Assembly: GCA_002591745.1 (NCBI GenBank)
Contig: PDLQ01000007.1
Span: 62,001 to 126,000 of the forward strand
Length of the DNA: 64,000 bases
DNA from: Lewinellaceae bacterium SD302
Lineage (GTDB): Bacteria; Bacteroidota; Bacteroidia; Chitinophagales; Saprospiraceae
Direction of reading: 5' to 3'
Shown: piece after piece, positions 26,710 through 34,692 of the stretch
Layout: each line of letters starts with the position of its first letter
Numbering within the stretch: the stretch's first letter is position 1
The notes under the pieces: generated by a model
Seen by the model: the letters and a program-made list of their open reading frames with translations, nothing else
Databases searched by the model: none
Told to the model about the DNA's origin: nothing
Position numbers and translations under genes: made by a program

Positions 26710-27465
26710 ATGAAATATTTGATTGTATTAACCCTAATTCTATTCGCTTCCGGACTGGTTGCCCAAGACGACTACTCCATCGCTGCTTCCGGCAAAACCA
26801 TCGAATTTCGAAACGTTGGTAAACTGAACATCACCGGTACCAGCGACAGCAAGATGACCGTAAGCCGGGAAGGAGAACGTAAAGTCGATGAAAAAGCCAA
26901 GGGCTTACGTAAGATCAGTGCTACCGGCCGGAAGGACAACACCGGTTTCGGCCTATCCGTCTCCGAAGAGAACGGGGTGATCATTGTAGAGCAAGTCGGC
27001 AAAGAGTGTGAACGGCTGAGCGTTAGCGTACCCAACAGTGCTTCCGTCAGCTACGAGGCCGTGGGTACCAACGGAGGTAAACTGACGGTCAGTGACTTCA
27101 GCGGAGAACTGGACGTAAGCATTCAGTATCATAGCGTGAAACTCACTAATGTGACCGGGCCAATGGCAGTCAATAGCATTTACGGTGGTATCACGGCCAC
27201 GTTTGAGAGCGCACCCACCGAAAATGTACAACTACTTTCCTCCTACAGCGATGTGGATGTAACCATGCCAGCCGCAGCCAAGGCTGATGTGCAATTGTCG
27301 ACCAGCTACGGCTCTATGTACACGGATTTTGAACTGACCGTGGGTGGCACTGAAGAATCAAATATGCACGGTGGTGGTGGCCTGAATGGCAAACTGAACG
27401 GTGGTGGCCCCGTAATCTCCCTAACGGCTACCTACGATGACATCTACCTGCGGAAAGGGAAATAA
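26710..27465 (+). CDS. secreted DUF4097-type adhesin-like beta-helix protein
   Basis: A 251-residue protein with a signal peptide (MKYLIVLTLILFASGLVAQ) and repeated short strands of the DUF4097/GIN kind (ELDVSIQYHSVKLTNVTGPM, VQLLSSYSDVDVTMP, VQLSTSYGSMYTDFE), expected to fold as a right-handed beta-solenoid outside the inner membrane. It lies 85 nt after the anti-sigma gene and ends YDDIYLRKGK. The paralogue after it ends the same way (YGNVYLRKL). Probably a target or sensor arm of the sigma system. Confidence 0.75.
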   Translation: MKYLIVLTLILFASGLVAQDDYSIAASGKTIEFRNVGKLNITGTSDSKMTVSREGERKVDEKAKGLRKISATGRKDNTGFGLSVSEENGVIIVEQVGKECERLSVSVPNSASVSYEAVGTNGGKLTVSDFSGELDVSIQYHSVKLTNVTGPMAVNSIYGGITATFESAPTENVQLLSSYSDVDVTMPAAAKADVQLSTSYGSMYTDFELTVGGTEESNMHGGGGLNGKLNGGGPVISLTATYDDIYLRKGK

Positions 27466-27473
27466 TACCGGCT

Positions 27474-27529
27474 AGCGACCTCCCGGTCGCTCTATTCTAT
27501 ATCCTATTTAGAGCGACCGGGAGGTCGCT
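27474..27529. terminator. 20-bp perfect inverted repeat, probable terminator
   Basis: 27474-27493 pairs perfectly with 27510-27529 around a 16-nt loop. Each arm is itself a small hairpin (GCGACC-nnnn-GGTCGC), and a third such unit lies at 27543-27557. No T run, so the terminator role is inferred from position. Confidence 0.6.
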
Positions 27530-27575
27530 GACCATTAACGGCGCGACTACCGGTCGCGAACCAAACCCAACCTTT

Positions 27576-28358
27576 ATGTCTACCAGAATCTATCTATTCC
27601 TCCTGCTGCTTTTCTTCGTAGCTTGTTTACACGCACAGACCGAACCGGCCGAACGGGAAGTTTCTATAGAAGGAATCGAGCACGTTTCCATTCGAGTCAA
27701 TTATTCGTCGGTCTATCTCAAATCCGGCAACACTGCTACTTTGAAGTCAGAACATATCGTCAAAATCGATGGAAAAGACCAGCCCGACCTTAGAGAACTG
27801 GACATCCGGCGGGAAGGAAAAACCCTCTACGTGGAAGAGCTGAAGCCCACCGTTGACTTACTGGAAAAGCGCTACCCGGAAGGCTTTCAGTCAGAACGGG
27901 GAAACGTCGTATTTGGCAAAAGTGTGGTGGAGATTGAGAAAGGCGACGTTCCACGAAGTACGCTGGAAACCAATCTAATCATCACCCTGCCAGAGAGTGT
28001 AACGGTGGAAGTAAAAACCGTTTACGGTAGCATTACGGCCCGTGACATTGGCGGACTCACCCGCGCTTACGCCGAGTATGGTTCGCTGGATGTGCATATT
28101 AGCAAAATGGTGAGGCGAAAAATGAAACTAGAGAGCCAATACGGTAAAGTCGACCTGAGTCTGCCCGTTCAGTTCAATGCCGATCTGCTGCTCAGGACAG
28201 AGTACGGCTCACTTTATACAGATCTGGATATAGCCGTTGACGCTGACGCCAGCCGGCAGGGAGATTTTCTGGAAGAACTGGTCGGCCAACTGGGGAGTGG
28301 CGGTGAGCTGATCAGTTGTAGTGCGCCTTACGGAAATGTTTACCTCAGGAAGTTGTAG
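27576..28358 (+). CDS. secreted DUF4097-type adhesin-like protein, second copy
   Basis: A 260-residue protein with a signal peptide (MSTRIYLFLLLLFFVACLHA) and the same solenoid strands as its neighbour (VEVKTVYGSITARDIGG, MKLESQYGKVDLSLP, LLLRTEYGSLYTDLD, YGNVYLRKL), so the two are diverged tandem duplicates. FFVAC could be read as a lipobox, making it a possible lipoprotein. It carries one dispersed-motif copy in frame (NTATLKS). Its 3' end overlaps the converging permease gene by 14 nt. Confidence 0.75.
   Translation: MSTRIYLFLLLLFFVACLHAQTEPAEREVSIEGIEHVSIRVNYSSVYLKSGNTATLKSEHIVKIDGKDQPDLRELDIRREGKTLYVEELKPTVDLLEKRYPEGFQSERGNVVFGKSVVEIEKGDVPRSTLETNLIITLPESVTVEVKTVYGSITARDIGGLTRAYAEYGSLDVHISKMVRRKMKLESQYGKVDLSLPVQFNADLLLRTEYGSLYTDLDIAVDADASRQGDFLEELVGQLGSGGELISCSAPYGNVYLRKL
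27731..27749 (+). repeat. dispersed motif, copy 11
   Basis: Core 27735-27743, short-spacer form, in the second DUF4097 gene (T-A-T-L-K-S). Confidence 0.85.
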
Positions 28359-29529
28359 CCTGCTTTTTTGGGAAGAAATACCAGAATCCCAAGGCTACTA
28401 AACAACCGGAAATCGCGGGGTAGAGGAAGATCGTAGACCAATCGTGCGAGCCACCGGCCGTTGCGTAACGAGCCACAATATCGCCGGCCAAAATACTGCC
28501 TGCGAAAGCGCCGATACCATAATTTGCGAAAGTGACCACACCCTGGGCCGTGGCCCGCAGGTATACCGGCACCCGACTATCCACGTAGAGCTGAGCGGCC
28601 AGTTGTACCCAGGTAAATGCAAAACCCTGGACGGCGACACCGAGGTAGATCAGCCCCATTGTCCAGTCACCGGGGCGGCCAAATGTAAAGGCAAAATAGC
28701 GGAGCCCCCAAGTGGCGAGACCCCAGAACAAGATGGTGCGTAAGGAGAGCTTCCGGAAGAACCAGGGCATGGCCAGCACGACCACGATCTCAAAAACCTG
28801 ACCGACGGACATCTTAGCTGCCGCATTTGCTACACCAATCTCGTTGAGGAAAGGATTGATGAAACTGTAGTAGAAAGTTGAGGAAAAGCAAATGAGCATC
28901 GTCGCGACAATCAATACGAGCAGACTACGGTCGCGGAGTAATGCCTTGAATTCCGGGCCGCGTAATGTTTGTAAGTTCAGGCCCGGTTGCGGTGGCGTGT
29001 GGGGGAGACTCAGGTTGTAAATGGCCATAATGAAGCTACCGACGCCACCGATGAGTAGTGGCGTAGCCTGGTCTTCCATAGCAAAGTAAGACAGCATAAT
29101 GCTCGTTACGATCCAGGCAATGGTTCCCCAGACCCGGATGGCCGGGAAACTCTGTTTGGGGTCGTCCAGATGATGAAAACTCAGGGCCGTACATAGGTTG
29201 AAAGTGGGTAGGTAAGTCAGGTTGAAAGCCAGCATGAACCCGTAGAACCAGGCAAAATCAGTACTGTAAAAAGCCCCGATCAGCCACAATCCACCCAAGG
29301 CATGGAGCACGACCATGAGCCGGTTGGCGGGAAAGAGTTTGTCCGCAAGCAGGCCAGTCGCCACCGGTGCCACCGTAGCCGCAATAGCATTGGTGGCGTA
29401 GACCATCCCGACTTGGCGGCCGCTAAAATCCAGCGTTTGTAACATGTAAGTACCCAACGTAATGACCCAGGTTCCCCAAATGAAGAACTGAAGGAAGAAC
29501 ATGGTGCTGAGACGGGCTTTTAGGGACAC
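28345..29529 (-). CDS. nucleoside permease, NupG-like major facilitator
   Basis: A 394-residue inner-membrane transporter with twelve predicted helices. The N-terminus (MSLKARLSTMFFLQFFIWGTW) and the first loop GLLADKLFPANRLM match the nucleoside:proton symporter family of NupG and XapB. It would import nucleosides with protons. The start is GTG at 29529. Stands alone on the minus strand, 104 nt from the ABC permease gene; that gap holds a GGCCGC-TTCA-GCGGCC hairpin at 29571-29586. Confidence 0.87.
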   Translation of the reverse strand: MSLKARLSTMFFLQFFIWGTWVITLGTYMLQTLDFSGRQVGMVYATNAIAATVAPVATGLLADKLFPANRLMVVLHALGGLWLIGAFYSTDFAWFYGFMLAFNLTYLPTFNLCTALSFHHLDDPKQSFPAIRVWGTIAWIVTSIMLSYFAMEDQATPLLIGGVGSFIMAIYNLSLPHTPPQPGLNLQTLRGPEFKALLRDRSLLVLIVATMLICFSSTFYYSFINPFLNEIGVANAAAKMSVGQVFEIVVVLAMPWFFRKLSLRTILFWGLATWGLRYFAFTFGRPGDWTMGLIYLGVAVQGFAFTWVQLAAQLYVDSRVPVYLRATAQGVVTFANYGIGAFAGSILAGDIVARYATAGGSHDWSTIFLYPAISGCLVALGFWYFFPKKQATTS

Positions 29530-29633
29530 TGGAGAAGGATTGGAGGATTGGATTTTGGGATGACTGGATCGGCCGCTTCAGCGGCCAGCGTCACTTGAGC
29601 CCCATCCAATTACCGATTCCTTCAGTCTTTGAT

Positions 29634-30953
29634 CTAGTCATTGGAAAACAACCACTTCCCCAGATCTTTAAATGTTCCCTTCTTCCCGTAATTCAGGATT
29701 CCGATCCGGTAGATTCGGCCGGACATCCAAACCAGGAAAATGGCGAATACGATTACGATGACCAGGCTAACGACCACCTGCCACCAGGGTGGGTCGAAGG
29801 GCAACCGGGCGGGCATCACGATGGGAGAGAAGAGCGGGATCATACTGGACCAAACCGCCAGACTCGAATTGGGTGCGCGCAGGGCAGCGATCATGATATA
29901 AAAAGCCAGGATGACGGGAATGGTGATCGGAATGGTCAGGGCCTGGCCCTCGCCGAGGTCATCGCCCATGGCGGAGCCAACGGCAGCAAAGAGGGCGGCG
30001 TACATGAAATAGCCACCCAGGAAATAAATGAAAAAGGCGGGGACGATCACCCACCAATTCAGCGTAGCGAGACTACTGATGATACGTTCGGTCATGGCCT
30101 GAATCTCATCGGGGTCAACGTCCGGAGCATTGGGTACTTCCTGAGCCGCAGCAGGGTCGAAACCGAAAACCAGTGCCACTATAAACAGCAGGCCGGGGAT
30201 CAGAATAGCCCAGGCGATCACCTGGGTGAGCCCGACGGCCCCTACACCAATAATTTTGCCCAGCATCAGGGTGAAGGGCTTGACGCTGCTGATGACCACT
30301 TCCACAATGCGGTTGGTCTTTTCCTCCATTACGGAGCGCATCACCATCATGCCATACACGAAAACGGTGATGTACATAATGAAGCCCATGGCCGTGCCGA
30401 TCACCGCGCCGATCTCTCCGGCAAAACTGGTGTCTTGCTCTTCGGCTCCGGCGGCCATGGTGCTGCTGCGGATCTCCACCTCGGTGTCCAGGGCTTTAAG
30501 TTGCCGCTCATCAATCTCCAGAGCGGTTATCTTATATTTTCGGAGGGCCTTTTCCAATTTGCGACTGATGGCCGTTTCCAGGTCCAGCGTCAGTTTGGCG
30601 GGACTGAAATAGCTGGCTTTAAATTGCTTTTTGAGCGGGTCTTCTACGGGCGGCACCACCAGAATACCCGAGTAATCGCCACTCTCCTCATTTTCTGCCC
30701 GTAGTTCTTCCAGGGGCCGGTCGGTCAGTTTGAAGTAAAGCCCGGCTTCGTCGGCCAGGGCACCGTTGAAGAGATCGCCTTCATCAATAACGGCAATGCG
30801 TTGTTTCTCATCATTTTCGTAAGAGAAGATGGCGTTGACGATTACTACAAAGAGCGCAAAGCCCAGCGGCGTCAGTAAAGTGGCCAGAATGAAGGCGCGG
30901 CGGCGTACCCTGGTAACGTACTCCCGCTTGATGACGAGCCAAAGATTACGCAT
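29634..30953 (-). CDS. ABC-2 type exporter permease, NatB-like
   Basis: A 439-residue membrane subunit: one N-terminal helix (FILATLLTPLGFALFVVIVN), a large extracytoplasmic domain (about 45-175) and five or six C-terminal helices with VMRSVMEEKTNRIVEVVISS, typical of the NatB/ABC-2 group. Partners with the ATPase gene, which it overlaps by 8 nt. Relatives export sodium, drugs or unknown molecules; the cargo is unknown here. Confidence 0.88.
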   Translation of the reverse strand: MRNLWLVIKREYVTRVRRRAFILATLLTPLGFALFVVIVNAIFSYENDEKQRIAVIDEGDLFNGALADEAGLYFKLTDRPLEELRAENEESGDYSGILVVPPVEDPLKKQFKASYFSPAKLTLDLETAISRKLEKALRKYKITALEIDERQLKALDTEVEIRSSTMAAGAEEQDTSFAGEIGAVIGTAMGFIMYITVFVYGMMVMRSVMEEKTNRIVEVVISSVKPFTLMLGKIIGVGAVGLTQVIAWAILIPGLLFIVALVFGFDPAAAQEVPNAPDVDPDEIQAMTERIISSLATLNWWVIVPAFFIYFLGGYFMYAALFAAVGSAMGDDLGEGQALTIPITIPVILAFYIMIAALRAPNSSLAVWSSMIPLFSPIVMPARLPFDPPWWQVVVSLVIVIVFAIFLVWMSGRIYRIGILNYGKKGTFKDLGKWLFSND

Positions 30954-31929
30954 AATTGGTAGGATTTAGGACCGCTACATCATCGATATTCTCCGGCCCG
31001 ACTTGCTGAATGAAGATGTCGTTCAGGGAAGGCAGAATTTCCTGAAAAGTCTGAATTTTTGCATTGGTAGCGAGTAAATCGCGCAGCATGTCATTACTGT
31101 CTTGCCCTGTTCCCATGGCTACTTTGGCAGTCCAACTATTTATTTCCCCTCGGTTTTTGGCTAACAAAGTAGCAGCGTATTTTTCGAGCAGTGCGCTCGG
31201 TGGCTCCCCCTCTACGGTCACCAGGAATTCGTTGGTCCGGAACTGGCGGCGGATATCGGACAGACGCCCTTCCAGCACGTTCTCGCCCTGGTTGATGAGT
31301 ACGATATACTCACAAAGTTCTTCCACCTGCTCCATGCGGTGAGTGCTGAAAATGATGCCGGTGCCTTTATCGCGGAGTTTCAGGATCTCTTCCCGCATCC
31401 GGGTGGCGTTCACCGGGTCCAGGCCGCTAAAGGGTTCGTCCAGAATGAGTAGCCTCGGTTCGTGGATGACGGTGGCGATGAACTGCACTTGCTGCTGCAT
31501 CCCTTTGGAGAGTTCTTCGACCTTCTTATCCCATTGGTCTTCCAGTTCGAAGATGGTGAGCCATTCGCGGGCGCGATCGGTGGCCTTGCGCTTGCTCAAG
31601 CCTTTGAGTTGAGCGAGGTAGAGCAGCTGTTCACCGACGTACATTTTCTTGTAAAGCCCCCTTTCTTCGGGCAGGTAACCGATCTGGGTGGGATGATAAC
31701 TACTTAGCGGTTCGCCTTCGAAAAAAACGGTGCCGGCATCCGGGTGGGTAATGGTGGTGATCATCCGGATGATGCTGGTCTTGCCCGCTCCGTTTGGGCC
31801 CAACAGACCGAGGATGGCATCCGGCGGCATGGTGAAGCTAACGTTGTTTACGGCCACTTTATCACCGTAGTTCTTCACGAGTCGGTCGAGGCGTAATATT
31901 GGCGAGTTATTTGAGTCAGAGGCGTACAT
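30946..31929 (-). CDS. ABC exporter ATP-binding subunit, NatA-like
   Basis: A 327-residue ATPase: Walker A GPNGAGKTS, Q-loop, signature LSKGMQQQVQ, Walker B LLILDEPFSG and switch FSTHRM. The last 100 residues form the DUF4162 domain usual in NatA-type proteins. This C-terminal domain holds two inverted dispersed-motif copies whose codons read AATLLA and WTAKVAM. It powers the permease encoded downstream (8-nt overlap). Confidence 0.92.
   Translation of the reverse strand: MYASDSNNSPILRLDRLVKNYGDKVAVNNVSFTMPPDAILGLLGPNGAGKTSIIRMITTITHPDAGTVFFEGEPLSSYHPTQIGYLPEERGLYKKMYVGEQLLYLAQLKGLSKRKATDRAREWLTIFELEDQWDKKVEELSKGMQQQVQFIATVIHEPRLLILDEPFSGLDPVNATRMREEILKLRDKGTGIIFSTHRMEQVEELCEYIVLINQGENVLEGRLSDIRRQFRTNEFLVTVEGEPPSALLEKYAATLLAKNRGEINSWTAKVAMGTGQDSNDMLRDLLATNAKIQTFQEILPSLNDIFIQQVGPENIDDVAVLNPTNYA
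31114..31133 (+). repeat. dispersed motif, copy 12
   Basis: Core 31118-31126, in the ABC ATPase gene, antisense to it (codons A-K-V-A-M). Confidence 0.85.
31158..31177 (-). repeat. dispersed motif, copy 13
   Basis: Core 31165-31173, in the same gene in sense (A-A-T-L-L-A); inverted relative to copy 12, 38 nt between cores. Confidence 0.85.
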
Positions 31930-31953
31930 TCAGGCAAATATAACCCGCTAAAC

Positions 31954-32442
31954 TTACTTCTCTTCGAAGTAGCCGGTTTTGCGGTTCTTTTCTACTTCAT
32001 CCCAGTTGAAGTAGCGGCCGTTCATCACGATATAAATACCGTGAGGGAGAGATTGGACGAAGGAAAGTGCGCTACCCAGGTTGAAAAACCCATCCGAAGA
32101 ATGACCGAATGCATAGGGAATCATGGCACCGGTGATAACGATGGTTTTGTCTTTCACGCCTTTTTTAGCCAGGTAGGCAGCGGTGATTTCCATAGTGTCG
32201 GTACCGTGGGTAATGACAATTTTTTCGTTGTCGGAGCGGCGGCAGTTGTGCAGAATGATCTCGCGGTCGGCTTCGTTCATTTCCAGGCTGTCGATCATCA
32301 TTAGCGTTTTAAGGTCGTAATCGACGGTAAAGCGCGCCCGTTCCAGCATATCCGGAATGGAAGAATCCTTAAAGTAAAGTTTTCCGGTAACGAAGTCATA
32401 GTCCTTGTCGAAGGTACCACCGGTGGCGAAGATTTGGATCAT
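31954..32442 (-). CDS. single-domain asparaginase-like protein
   Basis: A 162-residue protein equal to the N-terminal domain of type I L-asparaginases. ATGGTFDK (nucleophile Thr), THGTDTMEIT (second Thr-Asp pair) and ITGAMIP are present. The C-terminal domain (about 130 residues in normal enzymes) is absent, and the stop is clean rather than broken. Short stand-alone forms of this kind exist in other bacteria. Whether it hydrolyses asparagine is open. It begins 25 nt downstream of the ABC ATPase start region on the same strand but points the same way, so may not be in that operon. Confidence 0.75.
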   Translation of the reverse strand: MIQIFATGGTFDKDYDFVTGKLYFKDSSIPDMLERARFTVDYDLKTLMMIDSLEMNEADREIILHNCRRSDNEKIVITHGTDTMEITAAYLAKKGVKDKTIVITGAMIPYAFGHSSDGFFNLGSALSFVQSLPHGIYIVMNGRYFNWDEVEKNRKTGYFEEK

Positions 32443-32453
32443 GGTTGTGGCTC

Positions 32454-33731
32454 TTACCGCGAAGGTAAGTCTTTGAGTTGTTCGGCCATAGCCAGGGAAG
32501 CTAAATGCTTTGCCTCGGTTCGCCAGGGGAGGCGGTTACCATTTTCTCGCCAGCTAAAGTAGAGTTCTTGTAGCCAATCCGCCAGTTCATGCTCCTGCCC
32601 CCGGCAGAAGACCCGGCCGGCCCCGCTGCCTTCGATGATACGGCGGAGTTCAGGATCATCCGGCCCGTTGACTATTGCCATAATCGGTCTTCCAGCGGCT
32701 AGGTAGTCGAAAAGTTTGGCAGTCAGGACGCCGTGGTAGTTGGGGGCGGACCAGGTGAGGAGTAGGTTTAGGGTGTGGGTGGATTGGAGGTGGTGGGTTT
32801 TCTGTAAATTCATGTATTTATAAATACATAAATACGTGTATTTGCATTTATACAAAAAACCAAAATCTCCTCCCACCCAATCTTTCAAAACAGCCCCTTC
32901 CTTCCCTATGTATTGCAGGGAAATTTCAGGTGTATTCGTTCCTTCTTCGAAATTAGAGACTAGCTGTTCTAGCGCTCCGCCCAACATCTCCACCGACTGT
33001 AAGCCCGGATACAAACTTCCCGTATAGCCAATCGTAAAAGTCTTGCCCGGTTCCGGTTCGGAAGGCTTCGGCAAACTGAAAAGTCCGTTATAAACCACTC
33101 GCGGATTAGGGTGTAACGTACCGAACTGCTTACGCTGCCCCTCGGAAACCAGCCAGACTTCATCGGCCCGTTGGATGATCCGTTTGACCCACCACTTCTG
33201 TAGAGTAGGCAGGGCCACATCTCTGCGTACCCGATCCACCGGCAAATCACGAAAATCGGCGATCCAGATAAGATGAGGATAGCGTTTTTTTAGAGCACGG
33301 GCGATGCGGTGATCGACCCAGGGCCGGTAACTGCTGAAGAGGTGAGTGATGCCTCTGGACTCGATGATCCGACTGGCTTTGCGAACGGCGTTGCGGTAAT
33401 AAGCTGGCCCACCTTCATCGGTCAAGAGCAAGACGGGAAATGATTGCCGCCAGCGGTTAAGTAGTCGAAAACCCCGTGAAGCTTTTTGCTGACTATTGAC
33501 ACTTGCTTCCCGAGTACCAAAGAGTTTTTCCCGTAGGCCTTCACCTTCCACAAAATGGAGCGGAAATTCATGGGAGTAGGCTTCCTCTAAATTACGATGC
33601 CGGTGATTGTTCGAAGTGATGATATCAATAGAATCAGCCCGTATAGCCAGTTCACGGTAGATGCCTGACAGCCGCCGGGAAGAGACGACGGCAACCGGGG
33701 GAGCGAAGTAATGCAAGCCTAGAATACGCAC
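32454..33731 (-). CDS. glycosyltransferase, GT4-like, with an AT-rich in-frame insert
   Basis: A 425-residue GT-B sugar transferase starting MRILGLHYFAPPVAVVSSRR. The acceptor domain holds FSSYRPWVDHRIARALKK and DFRDLP; the donor domain begins at FTIGYTGSLYPGLQ, and TAKLFDYLAAGRPIMAI is the nucleotide-sugar site, followed by DDPELRRIIEGSG. Residues about 284-316 (bases 32782-32882) are unlike the rest: AT-rich, with Tyr, Lys and Cys-rich codons around a 16-bp palindrome. They sit between the donor Rossmann strand and LLLTWSAPNYHG. The gene stays open. First gene of the glycan region; sugar unknown. Confidence 0.8.
   Translation of the reverse strand: MRILGLHYFAPPVAVVSSRRLSGIYRELAIRADSIDIITSNNHRHRNLEEAYSHEFPLHFVEGEGLREKLFGTREASVNSQQKASRGFRLLNRWRQSFPVLLLTDEGGPAYYRNAVRKASRIIESRGITHLFSSYRPWVDHRIARALKKRYPHLIWIADFRDLPVDRVRRDVALPTLQKWWVKRIIQRADEVWLVSEGQRKQFGTLHPNPRVVYNGLFSLPKPSEPEPGKTFTIGYTGSLYPGLQSVEMLGGALEQLVSNFEEGTNTPEISLQYIGKEGAVLKDWVGGDFGFLYKCKYTYLCIYKYMNLQKTHHLQSTHTLNLLLTWSAPNYHGVLTAKLFDYLAAGRPIMAIVNGPDDPELRRIIEGSGAGRVFCRGQEHELADWLQELYFSWRENGNRLPWRTEAKHLASLAMAEQLKDLPSR
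32782..32882. repeat. AT-rich palindromic insert inside a glycosyltransferase gene
   Basis: Ends are loosely inverted (GATTGGAGG... and ...CCCACCCAATC). Inside is a perfect 16-bp palindrome TGTATTTATAAATACA (32813-32828), then AAATACGTGTATTT. It reads through in frame. Resembles coding palindromic elements in type; boundaries are approximate. Confidence 0.5.
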
Positions 33732-33844
33732 GGGACGAAGTTACGATCTTGCTGCTCTTGAGTCGAGTATATGCCGCGGATTTGCCGATAACGACTTTGC
33801 CGTGCATAGAATTCAGCATGCTAAATTTCGGGTTTTAAAAATTA

Positions 33845-33911
33845 GGGCCCTTCGGCCCGGCTTTGCGAAGAATAGTTACCACCTCTGCCCTTCGGCACTC
33901 TCTGCATGAAA
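33845..33911 (-). repeat. dispersed ~70-bp hairpin repeat, copy B
   Basis: On the minus strand it runs from TTTCATGCAGAG to GGGCCGAAGGGCCC (33858-33845). Compared with copy A at 18546-18612, the stem changed GCGCC/GGCGC to GGGCC/GGCCC, so pairing is kept. Confidence 0.65.
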
Positions 33912-33924
33912 CCCTGTTGTGCGA

Positions 33925-34692
33925 TTACCGTCTAGTAATAAGTAGAATGAAATCCCCTCGCCAGCGATTGTCAGTATCTCGTTTGGTCAAGAAAGTTTTG
34001 AAGCCCGTTGGCAACAGACTGAACCCCGGAAATACCGGTGACAACCATTCCACCTTTTGAATCGATAACTGCTCCGGTAAAATATCGGCTATCTGCTCTG
34101 GGGTGGTAGCTAAAACAGAAAAATCACGTCCCAGGGAAGAATCGGCAGGGAACCAACTACCAAGCCGCCGATTTAACCAGTCACGGAATTGAAAATCATA
34201 GCTCATCTTGTGGGTATAGCTGATAACAGCTTGTCCTCCGGGAGCAATTCTTGCTGACAATATTGCGTGAAAAGCATCTAACTCCTTTGTGGAGAGATAG
34301 GTCGTCAGGCCCAGGGCAAAGATGAGGTCAAAGCGTATTGAGGCTTCCGTCTTCGCGTGATAATTGGCGACGGAAATTTCTTTTTGTTGGCTCGTGGGAA
34401 TATTGCTCTTGGCCAGCATGCCAGGGCTCAGGTCGATACCCAGGTAATTTTTTGGGGCTTCAAACCTGCCCGGCCCGACATCAAGTCGGACGGGGTCGCA
34501 AAGCTGATGATAAAGCAACCCGGTGCCACAGCCTACGTCCAGGATACGGTCATTACGGCCGGGGGAAGCCAGGTCGATGGCTAAATACAATCGCTCCGAA
34601 AAGTAGCGATTGGTGGCCGAATCTGGATCATTCCGGTAGCGACTCGCAGCCCGGTCAAAAAAATCTCGAATCCGGTCACCGTGATTACTCAT
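33925..34692 (-). CDS. class I SAM-dependent methyltransferase
   Basis: A 255-residue methyltransferase of the UbiE/COQ5-like fold: motif I ILDVGCGTGLLY (about 45-56), motif II YLGIDLSPGML, then FDLIFALGLTTYLS. It overlaps the upstream glycosyltransferase by 4 nt (ATGA), so it probably methylates a sugar or lipid-linked intermediate of the same glycan. Substrate not determined. Confidence 0.85.
   Translation of the reverse strand: MSNHGDRIRDFFDRAASRYRNDPDSATNRYFSERLYLAIDLASPGRNDRILDVGCGTGLLYHQLCDPVRLDVGPGRFEAPKNYLGIDLSPGMLAKSNIPTSQQKEISVANYHAKTEASIRFDLIFALGLTTYLSTKELDAFHAILSARIAPGGQAVISYTHKMSYDFQFRDWLNRRLGSWFPADSSLGRDFSVLATTPEQIADILPEQLSIQKVEWLSPVFPGFSLLPTGFKTFLTKRDTDNRWRGDFILLITRR

Noticed and set aside
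29571-29586. GGCCGC-TTCA-GCGGCC hairpin as a terminator
   Set aside because: No T run on either side and it lies upstream of both neighbouring minus-strand genes' relevant ends; left as a plain hairpin.
29595-30704. 369-codon plus-strand ORF opposite the ABC permease
   Set aside because: It is the antisense frame of a clear transporter gene; its His/Asp/Gly-rich product is typical of shadow translation.
32782-32882. Frameshift or pseudogene in the glycosyltransferase
   Set aside because: Reading frame continues and both flanking domains keep their motifs.
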